DNA of 64,000 nucleotides from Candidatus Dormiibacterota bacterium (GTDB lineage Bacteria > Chloroflexota > Dormibacteria > Dormibacterales > Dormibacteraceae): positions 207,490 to 271,489 of the forward strand of contig PNAG01000028.1 in assembly GCA_003169845.1 (NCBI GenBank), written 5' to 3'. Made by a program: the position numbers and the translations under genes. Positions 42,789 through 50,537 of this stretch are shown piece after piece. The stretch's first letter is position 1. Each line of letters begins with the position of its first letter. The notes beneath the pieces were generated by a model. That model ran no database searches. It saw only the letters and a list, made by a program, of their open reading frames with translations, and had not been told where the DNA came from.

Positions 42789-45503
42789 TCAGTGAGCGCC
42801 CAGGGCCGGGCGCAAGGCCGCTTGAACCACCCGAATCCGAGCATCCACCACAACTGCTCCGGCCTCATGCACGATGAGGGGGTTGAGGTCCATCTCGGCT
42901 ATCTCCGGATGAGCTTCAACAAGCGCGCTCACGCGAAGAAGGACGTCTTCGAGAGCGCCCACGTCTGCCTTCGGCGTCCCGCGGTAGCCATCAAGCCGCG
43001 GGAAGGTCTTGAGCGAGTGGACCATTCGACTCGCCTCGCCTCGCGTAATCGGCGTGATACTCACGGCGACGTCTCTAACGAGCTCGGTCGCGGTCCCACC
43101 TGCTCCGCACGCCAGCACGGGACCGAAGTGCTGGTCCTGGACCACCCCCACGAGCATCTCCACTCCCGCTGCCACAATCGGCTGCACCTGGTACCCGGTG
43201 ACGAGGCGCCCTGACTGTTGGAGGCGGGCAGCCATCTCGGTGGCGGCGCGCTCGACGGCGCGGGCGCCCTTGAGGCCGAGCGCGACGGCACCTTCGTCCG
43301 ACTTATGCAACAGGCCGGGCACGATCGCCTTGAGCGCGACAGGCGATGACAGGCGACTCGCCTCCCGTCCGGCCTCGCGGGGCGAGGCGGCCAGACGCGT
43401 GTCGACCACGGGGATGCGATAGCACGAGAGCAGTTCCATCACCGCACCTGGCGCCAGCCAGCCCGGATCGCCGGCCAGAGCCGCGGCGATGACCGCCGTG
43501 GCGCGGTCGGGTTCGATGCCGTCCAGGATGGCTAGCGGTTCCTCCGGAATCGCGCGCCATGCGCCGTAGCGGGCGGCGAGACTCAAGGCACGGGCGGCCT
43601 CCTCTGGGAACGGGTAGTGGGGTACGGCGACGCCTCCAGAGGAGATCACGCGGGGGCCAGTCTGTTTGGACATGAAAACGCTCAGTAGAGGAATGGGCCG
43701 GGACAGATTGCGCGCCGCACGCTGGATTGCCCGCACGACGTCGGCTGCCTTGGTCACCAGCGGTGGCGTGAAGATCACGATCAGGGCGTCGATCTCCGAG
43801 CATGAACTCAATGTCGCGATCGCGCGGCTGTAATCCTCGCCCGTCGCCGCGGCCAACATGTCGACCGGGTTGGCGGTCGAGCCGGCCGGCGGCAAAAATG
43901 CGGCGAGCTCTTCGCGCACGCCATCTGGCAATCCGGGGACGACGAGGCCGTTGGCCTCGCACGCATCTGCGCAGAGGATCGCCGGTCCGCCGGCGTTCGT
44001 GAGGATGGCTACCCGGTTGCCGGCGGGAAGTGGCTGGCTGCTCAGCAAGAGAGCGGCATCGAAAAGCTCGGCCAGCGTGTCCGTACGGATGACGCCCGCC
44101 TGCCGGAACAGAGCGTCCACTGTGATGTCCGACGCCGCAAGCAGCGCACCCGTGTGCGACGAAGTGGCGCGGTTCCCGGCCGGAGTCCGCCCGCCCTTGA
44201 CGGCCAGAATCGGCTTTGAGCGGCTGACGCGACGAGCGATGCGCGCGAACTTACGCGGGTTTCCGAACGACTCCAGGTAAAGCATGATCAGGTCGGTTTC
44301 ACCATCGGCCTCCCAGTACTGGATGAAGTCGTTACCGGAGAGGTCTGCCTTGTTGCCGACGGACACGAACGATGAGATGCCTGAACCCAAGGCCTGCGCG
44401 CGGGCCATCACCGCGATGCCGAGGCCGCCGCTCTGCGACAGAAAGCCGATTCGTCCGCGAACCGGCCTATCCGGAGCGAACGTAGCGTCAAGGCTAACTT
44501 CGGGCGCAGTGTTGATGACGCCCATGCAGTTGGGGCCCACGAGTCGCATTCCGGCCTGGTGGCACACATCCAACAGTTGCCCCTGGAGCTCGGCGCCTTC
44601 CGGCCCGGCTTCGCCGAATCCCGCCGAGATCACAACCAGCCCACGCACTCCTTTCGCTCCGCACTCACGCGCAGCATCCAGGACGGCTGCGGCCGGCAGC
44701 GTGATCACGGCCATCTCGACATCACCTGGAATATCGAGGACTGACGCGAACGCTGGAAGATCCTCGATCTTCGACGCGGCGGGGTTGACCGGGTAGACGG
44801 ATCCTTTGAAGCCAGTCGTGACCAGATTGTGGAGAAGCTCGGCACCAATCCCGCCCCGCTGGCGCGATGCTCCGATAACCGCCACAGAGCGAGGGGCCAG
44901 CATGTGGCCGACCGCTGCCACGGCAGCCACGCGGTCGCGGTCCTCGAATTGACGCAGACCCTCGGGAGTGAGCGCCGTAGGCAATTCGGCGTGTACCTGA
45001 CCCGGTTCAGAACGACCATGAACCGGGAAGCCGCTCTCCCGCAGCATGTTGAGCATCGTGTGGTTCTCCGGCATGACGATGGCTTCGAACACATCGATCC
45101 CAGAAGCCGCGGCAATCTCCGCCAGCTGGCCCAGGAGAATCGTGCCCAGGCCGCGGCCCTGGTAAGAGTCGGCCACCGCCAGGGCCAGCTCGGCTTTTCC
45201 CGGCTCGATCTCGACGTACATCGCGTGAGCCACGATTTGTTGTGGTAGGCCGGCCACCGCCACCAGTCCGTACCGCGATTTGTAGTCGACCTGGACCATT
45301 CTCTTGGCCGAGGCGTCGGCGTTGGCGACGGGAGCGAAGAAACGCAGAATGCGGGACTCCATGGACAACGCGGAGAAAAAGCGGGCCAATTCCGTCTCGT
45401 CCTTCGGCTTGATCGGGCGCAACGAGAGCGTGGAACCGTCCCGAAGTACGATCGTCGATTCTCGATCAGCGGGATAGACCACGGCTATTGGCTCAGCAGG
45501 CAC
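42789..45503 (-). CDS. GNAT acetyltransferase fused to ADP-forming acyl-CoA synthetase-like protein (Pat/Pka type)
   Basis: A 904-aa protein. Residues about 15-175 are a GNAT domain (acetyl-CoA loop ADSYQGRGLGTILLGQLAEIA). Residues about 200-660 carry a CoA-binding Rossmann domain (VAVIGASRQRGGIGAELLHN) and succinyl-CoA-ligase-like domains with GPNCMGVINT. Residues about 680-900 are an ATP-grasp domain. E. coli Pka has the same modules with GNAT at the C-terminus; here it is N-terminal. Many such proteins are lysine acetyltransferases controlling acetyl-CoA synthetase, with the synthetase part serving as a sensor. The active-site His of a true synthetase could not be placed with confidence. 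Confidence 0.88.
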   Translation of the reverse strand: MPAEPIAVVYPADRESTIVLRDGSTLSLRPIKPKDETELARFFSALSMESRILRFFAPVANADASAKRMVQVDYKSRYGLVAVAGLPQQIVAHAMYVEIEPGKAELALAVADSYQGRGLGTILLGQLAEIAAASGIDVFEAIVMPENHTMLNMLRESGFPVHGRSEPGQVHAELPTALTPEGLRQFEDRDRVAAVAAVGHMLAPRSVAVIGASRQRGGIGAELLHNLVTTGFKGSVYPVNPAASKIEDLPAFASVLDIPGDVEMAVITLPAAAVLDAARECGAKGVRGLVVISAGFGEAGPEGAELQGQLLDVCHQAGMRLVGPNCMGVINTAPEVSLDATFAPDRPVRGRIGFLSQSGGLGIAVMARAQALGSGISSFVSVGNKADLSGNDFIQYWEADGETDLIMLYLESFGNPRKFARIARRVSRSKPILAVKGGRTPAGNRATSSHTGALLAASDITVDALFRQAGVIRTDTLAELFDAALLLSSQPLPAGNRVAILTNAGGPAILCADACEANGLVVPGLPDGVREELAAFLPPAGSTANPVDMLAAATGEDYSRAIATLSSCSEIDALIVIFTPPLVTKAADVVRAIQRAARNLSRPIPLLSVFMSKQTGPRVISSGGVAVPHYPFPEEAARALSLAARYGAWRAIPEEPLAILDGIEPDRATAVIAAALAGDPGWLAPGAVMELLSCYRIPVVDTRLAASPREAGREASRLSSPVALKAIVPGLLHKSDEGAVALGLKGARAVERAATEMAARLQQSGRLVTGYQVQPIVAAGVEMLVGVVQDQHFGPVLACGAGGTATELVRDVAVSITPITRGEASRMVHSLKTFPRLDGYRGTPKADVGALEDVLLRVSALVEAHPEIAEMDLNPLIVHEAGAVVVDARIRVVQAALRPALGAH

Positions 45504-45649
45504 TTGAGCAGCTGTTCAAAAACAGCTGTGCAAGCACGATGCTTATCAACGGCGATGCCTTGCACCATCACGCTCCATCCGCCGCCGGAGGAATCGTACT
45601 CGTCGAACTCGAAGCAGACTTTCGAAGTCGGTCGCCGTGTTCGTACCCA

Positions 45650-46195
45650 TCAGATGAAGAGCGTGATCGCGCCCTGCGCCTGGGCCAGGGCCAGGGTCGC
45701 GCCCGCCGGCTCATCCAGGCCGTCGATCAGGTCCTCGCGCTTCAAGCCAAGCAGATCCATGGTCATCTGGCACGGAACCAGGTGGACGCCCATTTCCTTG
45801 GCCACTTCCAGGAGCTCGTGTGGGCTGGCGACGTTGTGCTCCTTGGCGAGGTGGTTCATCATCGCGGGACCCGCGCCGGCGAAGTTCATCTTGGACAGCT
45901 TCAAGTGCTCGTCTCCACCGCGGTTCATCATCGAGAGCATCTTCTGCATCCAGTTCTCGCCTGTGATGCGGACCTGGTTCTTGACCAGAGGAAACAGTCC
46001 CCAGAACGTGAAGAAGACGGTGGTCTCCTTCCCCATCGCGGCGCCGGTCGTGGCCAGGATCAGGGTCGGCCAGATCTTGTCCAGCTCACCGCTCCAGGCG
46101 AAGATGACGAGTTTCTCGGCCACTTCCGGCTTCTTCTCGGCCAGCTGCGGCGCTGGTTGCTCAATCGGCGGCGTTTCAATCGTTGCGATGCTCAT
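45650..46195 (-). CDS. DsrE2-family sulfur carrier-like protein
   Basis: 181 aa. After a Pro/Glu-rich N-terminus the DsrE-fold begins: KLVIFAWSGELDKIWPTLIL, TVFFTFWGLFPLVKN, and VHLVPCQMTMDLLGLKREDLI with the single conserved Cys expected to carry persulfide. DsrE2 proteins are membrane-associated partners of TusA in sulfur transfer. It is the last gene of the five-gene sulfur operon, 1 nt after a TusA-like gene. Confidence 0.85.
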   Translation of the reverse strand: MSIATIETPPIEQPAPQLAEKKPEVAEKLVIFAWSGELDKIWPTLILATTGAAMGKETTVFFTFWGLFPLVKNQVRITGENWMQKMLSMMNRGGDEHLKLSKMNFAGAGPAMMNHLAKEHNVASPHELLEVAKEMGVHLVPCQMTMDLLGLKREDLIDGLDEPAGATLALAQAQGAITLFI

Positions 46196-46196
46196 T

Positions 46197-46436
46197 TCAG
46201 ATCTCCTTCTTTCTCAGGACGAAGCGAAAGACCCCGCCCTCCTGGCTTGATTCGACGAGTGGATTGCCCGTGGTCTGTGCCCAAGCCTTGAAATCGGGAA
46301 CGGAACCCGGGTCGGTGGCGAACGCCTCGAGCAGCTGGCCGGGAGCCAGCTGCTTCATGGCCTTGGCCGTCTTGATGATCGGCATAGGGCACGACAGCCC
46401 CTTCAAGTCCAGGCTCATCGCGATCGTGATGCTCAT
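46197..46436 (-). CDS. TusA-family sulfurtransferase (second copy)
   Basis: ATG at 46436 (MSITIAMSLDL) has AGGAG 6 nt upstream, so it is preferred to the ATG at 46442. 79 aa with the CPMP active-site motif in LKGLSCPMPIIKTAKAM; the Cys carries sulfur as persulfide. The rest, QLLEAFATDPGSVPDFKAWA and FRFVLRKK, fits the TusA/SirA fold. Stands between the SQR-like gene and DsrE2. Confidence 0.9.
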   Translation of the reverse strand: MSITIAMSLDLKGLSCPMPIIKTAKAMKQLAPGQLLEAFATDPGSVPDFKAWAQTTGNPLVESSQEGGVFRFVLRKKEI

Positions 46437-46450
46437 TGCCATCTCCTGTG

Positions 46451-47587
46451 TCACGGCAGCCGCCCTTGGGGGACGGTGTGCCAGTAGGTCTTGTTGAAGA
46501 GGGCCTTGGCCCAGTGCCACCGGCGAGCCGGCGTTGGCGACACCGGAGGGTGGTCGTAATCGAAGCTGATCGTCGTGGCCTCCCCCCGGCCGGTCTCCAG
46601 GAAACACATCACCTTTCCGTCGTAGACGTGCGCGGGAGGGAGTTCGCCCTTCAGCTCGGCCACGATCTCAGCCGCTGCGACGGTGGCCTCGTAATGCGCC
46701 ACCGAGCCGCTCTTGGAGATCGGGATGTTGGTCGTGTCCCCGATTGCCCAGATGTGCTCGAACTTCGTGTGCTTCAAGGTGTTCTTGTCGACCGGAACCC
46801 AACCGCGCTCGTCTCCGAGACCCGAGTCCTCGATCACTTTCTGGCCACGGTGCGGTGGCACCAGCACCAGCAGGTCGTAGGCAACCGTCTCGCCTTCGAG
46901 CGAGCTGACGGTCTTCGCGACGGGATCTACCGACTCGACGTTGAAGAAGCCGGTCAGCTCAATGCCGCGCTCATTGAGAATCGGCTGCACCAGCCTGGAC
47001 GTTGCCTCGATGGTGAACGCTCGGTTGAGCGGAGACAGTAGCTTGATCTGGGCCTTCTCGCGGACGCCCCGAGCTCGCAGATAGTCGTCGAGCAGAAACA
47101 CGAACTCCACCGGGGCGGGAGGGCACTTGTAGGGAATGCCGGCGACCCCGATGACGATGGTTCCACCCTGGAAACCCTCCAGGGCGTCGAACAGCCGAAC
47201 GGCTCCATCCATGGTGTAGAAGTCGTGGGCTTCGTTGGCTCCGGGTACTTCGTCCATCAATGTTCGGCTGCCCGTGGCGAGCAGCAGCTGGTCGTAACGC
47301 AGAGTCCGGCCCGATTCGAGCAGAACTTTCTGTCCGATCGGATCGACCCGGGTGGCAACATCCACGATTAGCGAGACACCACGGCGGAGCAGGTGCGCCT
47401 CTGCGCGCTGCAGCGCCGACGGCTGTTCTTGGCCTATGGCGACGTACAGGAATCCGGGCTGGTAGACGTGAATCCCTGTGGCGTCCACCACCGTGACGTG
47501 CGCCCTGCCTGAACTCTGCTTGGCGACCAGGTTGGCCACGATCGTCCCTCCGACACCGCCACCCAGGATCACGACATCAGCAGCCAT
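46451..47587 (-). CDS. Sulfide:quinone oxidoreductase-like FAD flavoprotein
   Basis: 378 aa. FAD-binding Rossmann motif VVILGGGVGGTIVANLV, the second motif LLLATGSRTLMDEVPG and C-terminal flavin contact IWAIGDTTNIPISKSGSVAHYEA. Cys lies in IPYKCPPAPVEF and in KVMCFLETG; SQR enzymes need two or three redox cysteines, and the third is not evident. It probably oxidises sulfide or a protein persulfide and passes electrons to quinone at the membrane. Its position between two TusA and two DsrE proteins suggests those proteins accept or supply sulfur. Confidence 0.87.
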   Translation of the reverse strand: MAADVVILGGGVGGTIVANLVAKQSSGRAHVTVVDATGIHVYQPGFLYVAIGQEQPSALQRAEAHLLRRGVSLIVDVATRVDPIGQKVLLESGRTLRYDQLLLATGSRTLMDEVPGANEAHDFYTMDGAVRLFDALEGFQGGTIVIGVAGIPYKCPPAPVEFVFLLDDYLRARGVREKAQIKLLSPLNRAFTIEATSRLVQPILNERGIELTGFFNVESVDPVAKTVSSLEGETVAYDLLVLVPPHRGQKVIEDSGLGDERGWVPVDKNTLKHTKFEHIWAIGDTTNIPISKSGSVAHYEATVAAAEIVAELKGELPPAHVYDGKVMCFLETGRGEATTISFDYDHPPVSPTPARRWHWAKALFNKTYWHTVPQGRLP

Positions 47588-47590
47588 GTC

Positions 47591-47842
47591 TCACCTCGCC
47601 TTACGCACGACAAAGTGCGTATAGCCGTTGTCCTGGACTACCTCAACAAGGTCGTGCCTGGCCTTGGCCAGCCAGGCCGGTATGTCGGTCTTGGAGCCCT
47701 CGTCGCTCGAGAGAACCTCGAAGACCTGCCCGACCTGTCCCTGGCGAATGGCGCCGATCAGGTTCATCAGCGGACCGGGGCATGCCATCCCGCGAGCGTC
47801 GATCGTCTTGTCGATCTGCAGTTTGCCCACCAATGTGCTCAT
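47591..47842 (-). CDS. TusA-family sulfurtransferase (first copy)
   Basis: 83 aa with the CPGP motif in IDARGMACPGPLMNLIGAI and the core VFEVLSSDEGSKTDIPAWLA. The active Cys would bear persulfide. Separated from the flavoprotein by 3 nt and from the DsrE gene by 12 nt, so co-transcribed. CPGP here versus CPMP in the second copy suggests partner specificity. Confidence 0.9.
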   Translation of the reverse strand: MSTLVGKLQIDKTIDARGMACPGPLMNLIGAIRQGQVGQVFEVLSSDEGSKTDIPAWLAKARHDLVEVVQDNGYTHFVVRKAR

Positions 47843-47854
47843 TTCGCTCTGTCC

Positions 47855-48286
47855 TTAGATGAATACGACCTGGCCATCTGAGGCCGAGGCCATGAATGCA
47901 GCGACTCCCTCGATGCCGTCCACGATCGGGTCGAGGTCTTCACGCCCGATACCGAACATGTCCATCGAAAGTGCGCAGGCCTGGATGTTCACCTCGCCGA
48001 CGTCCTTGGCCTGCTTGAGGAGCTCGCTCCAGTGCTGGCCTTTGTGAGCGCGAATGAGCGGAGCCTGTGACACCGTCGCCTCGGGGGACAGGGCGTGGTC
48101 CGCATTGACCCGGCCGGCTCGAAAAGCATCGAGGGCGTAGTACTGCAGGAAAAGGTTCACCGGCCGGCCCATGACGGCGGCTCCCACGGCCAGCACTGCG
48201 GCCGCCGTCAGCTTGTCATCGGTCCCCGAGAACATCACGAGAGAAAGCGGCTTTTCGTGATCGTCGACCATCAGGTTTGCCTCCAT
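47855..48286 (-). CDS. DsrE-family protein
   Basis: 143 aa. DsrE-like fold: LSLVMFSGTDDKLTAAAVLAVGAAV, VNLFLQYYALDAF, and VNIQACALSMDMFGIGREDL with the conserved Cys preceding SMDMFG. First gene of the sulfur operon; ATG at 48286, with an alternative Met at residue 6. It presumably exchanges sulfane sulfur with the TusA protein encoded next. Confidence 0.87.
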   Translation of the reverse strand: MEANLMVDDHEKPLSLVMFSGTDDKLTAAAVLAVGAAVMGRPVNLFLQYYALDAFRAGRVNADHALSPEATVSQAPLIRAHKGQHWSELLKQAKDVGEVNIQACALSMDMFGIGREDLDPIVDGIEGVAAFMASASDGQVVFI

Positions 48287-48575
48287 TGCTACGTGTCCAC
48301 TGCTACGAGTTTCGATGGCGAAGCCGACTCAGGCCAGAGGCAGCGGTCCCGTGCGCTGAGGGCCATATGACTCCCATGTGGAGCTAGTTACAGAGCCACG
48401 GTTCAGCCGCATCATCCCGTTTGTGGAGTGACCGGAATGTGTGCGCGGACGACCCTGCCGGCACGGCTGAGGTTGGCGGCATTTTACGGGCATCGAAGTC
48501 AGAGGGTTTCCCGGCTAAGCTATCAAACAAGCTGTCAACTTCGAACTGCAACGTAGCCACTGCAGGGGCAGGCCG

Positions 48576-49388
48576 GTGAGAAGCCAGAGGTTCCGATCAA
48601 TACGTCGCTGCCGCGGCGCAATCCCCTCCGCGGCCGTGGTTCTGCTGGCGGCTTGCTCGCTTGGGCAAGCGCAGTCCACACCAACTCCAAGCCCTCCACC
48701 GGGTCTCCAGACTGCATCAGTCGCCAATGGTCGCTTCAGCGTTTTCTATGGGGTTGATGCCATCGCTTATGCGAAGAGCGTGCAGCGCGACCTTCCCCAC
48801 ATTGTGGAAACCTCGCTCCAGCACATCGATCACCTGCTGCCCGGTCCGCGGGCTACGGTCATCATCCAGGTCTGCGATGCCCCGATTGCGGAGACCGGAA
48901 CCTGTGGATTGACCTCTGGCACGGGCTTGGTCAGCGAGGTTGGATTCGCAGCTACACCCGGGATCACCATTGAAACGGCGTTGGACACATGGCTGCCGAG
49001 GACGCTGGCGCACGAAGTCCACCAGGAAGTGCGAAGTCAATCATCCACCGGACGTCGAACCCTGCTGGCCGATCTTGTTTTGGAGGGCACCGCCGACGTT
49101 TTCGACAATCAGGCGTTTCCCGGTGAGGCCAACCCGTGGGATTTGGCAATTACGCCCTCTCAGGAGCACGCACTGTGGGCCCAAGCGCAACTATCGCTGA
49201 CTTCAGTCGGCCTCTATCAAGACTGGATGTTCGGGGACAGCTCCATGGGTATTCCCCATTGGGCAGGTTTCACCATCGGCTACCACATCGCGGCCGACTA
49301 CCTTTTGCGACACCAGGCGACCACAACCAGCACTCTTGCGACGCTGCCGGCGGCGTCGATTCTGGCAGGGAGGGACTACAGCCCGTAA
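48576..49388 (+). CDS. Lipoprotein, DUF2268-like putative peptidase lacking the second His
   Basis: 270 aa starting at GTG; lipobox LLAAC at about residue 27. Mature part: strand and helix segments, then LPRTLAHEVHQEVRSQS and, about 25 residues on, LVLEGTADVFDNQAFPG. This matches the layout of DUF2268-type predicted Zn proteases (HExxH plus downstream E), but the site is HEVHQ: the second zinc His is Gln. It may be an inactive relative. It is divergent from the sulfur operon across a 289-bp spacer in which no RNA or coding feature was recognised. Confidence 0.7.
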   Translation: MRSQRFRSIRRCRGAIPSAAVVLLAACSLGQAQSTPTPSPPPGLQTASVANGRFSVFYGVDAIAYAKSVQRDLPHIVETSLQHIDHLLPGPRATVIIQVCDAPIAETGTCGLTSGTGLVSEVGFAATPGITIETALDTWLPRTLAHEVHQEVRSQSSTGRRTLLADLVLEGTADVFDNQAFPGEANPWDLAITPSQEHALWAQAQLSLTSVGLYQDWMFGDSSMGIPHWAGFTIGYHIAADYLLRHQATTTSTLATLPAASILAGRDYSP

Positions 49389-49739
49389 CGCATTCCCAAC
49401 GTGCCCAGGTGGCGGGGTGCGCAGCTCGTCACCCCCGCGCTCGCACGATGGTGAGCCGGGCCCCGGGCATAGGACCTGTGGCGGCGGGCTTGATCACGGG
49501 TCGTCGGGTGGTTAGGCGCCCGCCGTTTGGCGATCCGCACTGCCGCTGAGCCGCGCCATGAGCTCCTGCAGCAACGTCAGCTCCCCCACCGTCAGTCCCT
49601 TCGGATCATGGTTCAGCGCGGCACTCAATGCGATAGCGACTGTCTGTAGCGAAGGATTCAGGGTGACCCCATATGGGCCGGATCACCGCAAACGCCTTTG
49701 ACGGCCGCGGGTTGCAGTTTGGTGGCGCGAATCCTGAGG
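49389..49739. other. Intergenic region with a possible gene remnant
   Basis: On the minus strand between about 49670 and 49520, an open stretch reads NPSLQTVAIALSAALNHDPK and continues to RLSGSADRQTAGA before a TAA, but has no standard start codon after an upstream stop. It may be the tail of a decayed gene. Nothing else was recognised. Confidence 0.3.
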
Positions 49740-49775
49740 AGAGAGGGGCGGTGTCAGCGCCGGCCGCCCCTCTCT
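49740..49775 (-). terminator. Strong hairpin terminator after the secreted-protein gene
   Basis: Arms AGAGAGGGGCGG and CCGCCCCTCTCT form a perfect 12-bp stem with a 12-nt loop (itself GC-rich), 8 nt past the stop of the minus-strand gene. No clear T-tract; it could act in both directions. Confidence 0.65.
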
Positions 49776-49782
49776 GAACGCC

Positions 49783-50319
49783 CTACGGACAGGTGGTTCT
49801 CAGGATGGAGAACGTCTGCACGATCCCGGAGGCGCTCACGCTTAAGTGGTCGACCACGTGGTACGTGATCTGCGATCCGTCAGAGCCTGTCAGGACAATG
49901 TTGCCGGCGTCGTGCATAACAGAGTTGTTCTTGTTCAAGCTGTCGCCGAACCAGAACGTCATCTCCCCCCGGTAACTGGGAGCTCCAGAAGCGTTGGGGG
50001 CGTTGGGCACAAAGGTGAAGTGAGAGGTCGAAGTCCCCGTGATCCAGAGATCTCCTGCTGCGTTGACGGTTATATGAACGACTGAGTTTGTGATCGTGGT
50101 GGCCGTGCCTACGACGCCCGAGCAGGGGTTCACGTTGGCGGTATCCACCGAGACCACGCCGTGGAGAGTCGCTGTGTAAGTGCAGCTCGGCACCGAGGCG
50201 CCTGTGACCGCGTCGAAGCAGAACGGAGTATGTACCTCGGCCGCCGCGGCGGGCATCGGAACCGCGAGTGCGCCCAACACGAGCGCCGGGATGAGCAGCT
50301 GCCGCCATCGATGTGTCAT
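49783..50319 (-). CDS. Secreted protein, unknown function
   Basis: ATG at 50319 has AAGGAGGTG upstream (a TTG two codons earlier is too close to it). 178 aa with a signal peptide ending around MPAAAAEVHT. The mature domain is beta-rich (CTYTATLHGVVSVDTANVNP, TTITNSVVHITVNAAGDLWI, SQITYHVVDHLSVSA) with four cysteines that could form two disulfides. No family is recognised. It ends at a strong terminator, so it is monocistronic. Confidence 0.7.
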   Translation of the reverse strand: MTHRWRQLLIPALVLGALAVPMPAAAAEVHTPFCFDAVTGASVPSCTYTATLHGVVSVDTANVNPCSGVVGTATTITNSVVHITVNAAGDLWITGTSTSHFTFVPNAPNASGAPSYRGEMTFWFGDSLNKNNSVMHDAGNIVLTGSDGSQITYHVVDHLSVSASGIVQTFSILRTTCP

Positions 50320-50537
50320 TTGCAAGACACCTCCTTGAGTGATGTCCTAGACCGTGGCAGCCGCCCGCCGCTCCTGGATTCCGTCCAGCCTCGGCATCCG
50401 GATGTCCATTGCTGAATCGACAAGCTAGGGCATGGCTGAATCGCTGTCGTCCCTACTGAGGCGGACCTGTCCTCAGCACTGAGGATGTCATCCCTCCGGG
50501 GGATGCCGTTCTACTGATCCGCCTTACGCTGGGCGGG

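Noticed and set aside
42539-42868. 109-codon minus-strand ORF between the molybdate regulator and the acyl-CoA synthetase
   Set aside because: Overlaps the end of the 904-aa gene in another frame, Arg-rich, and has no ribosome site or recognisable motif.
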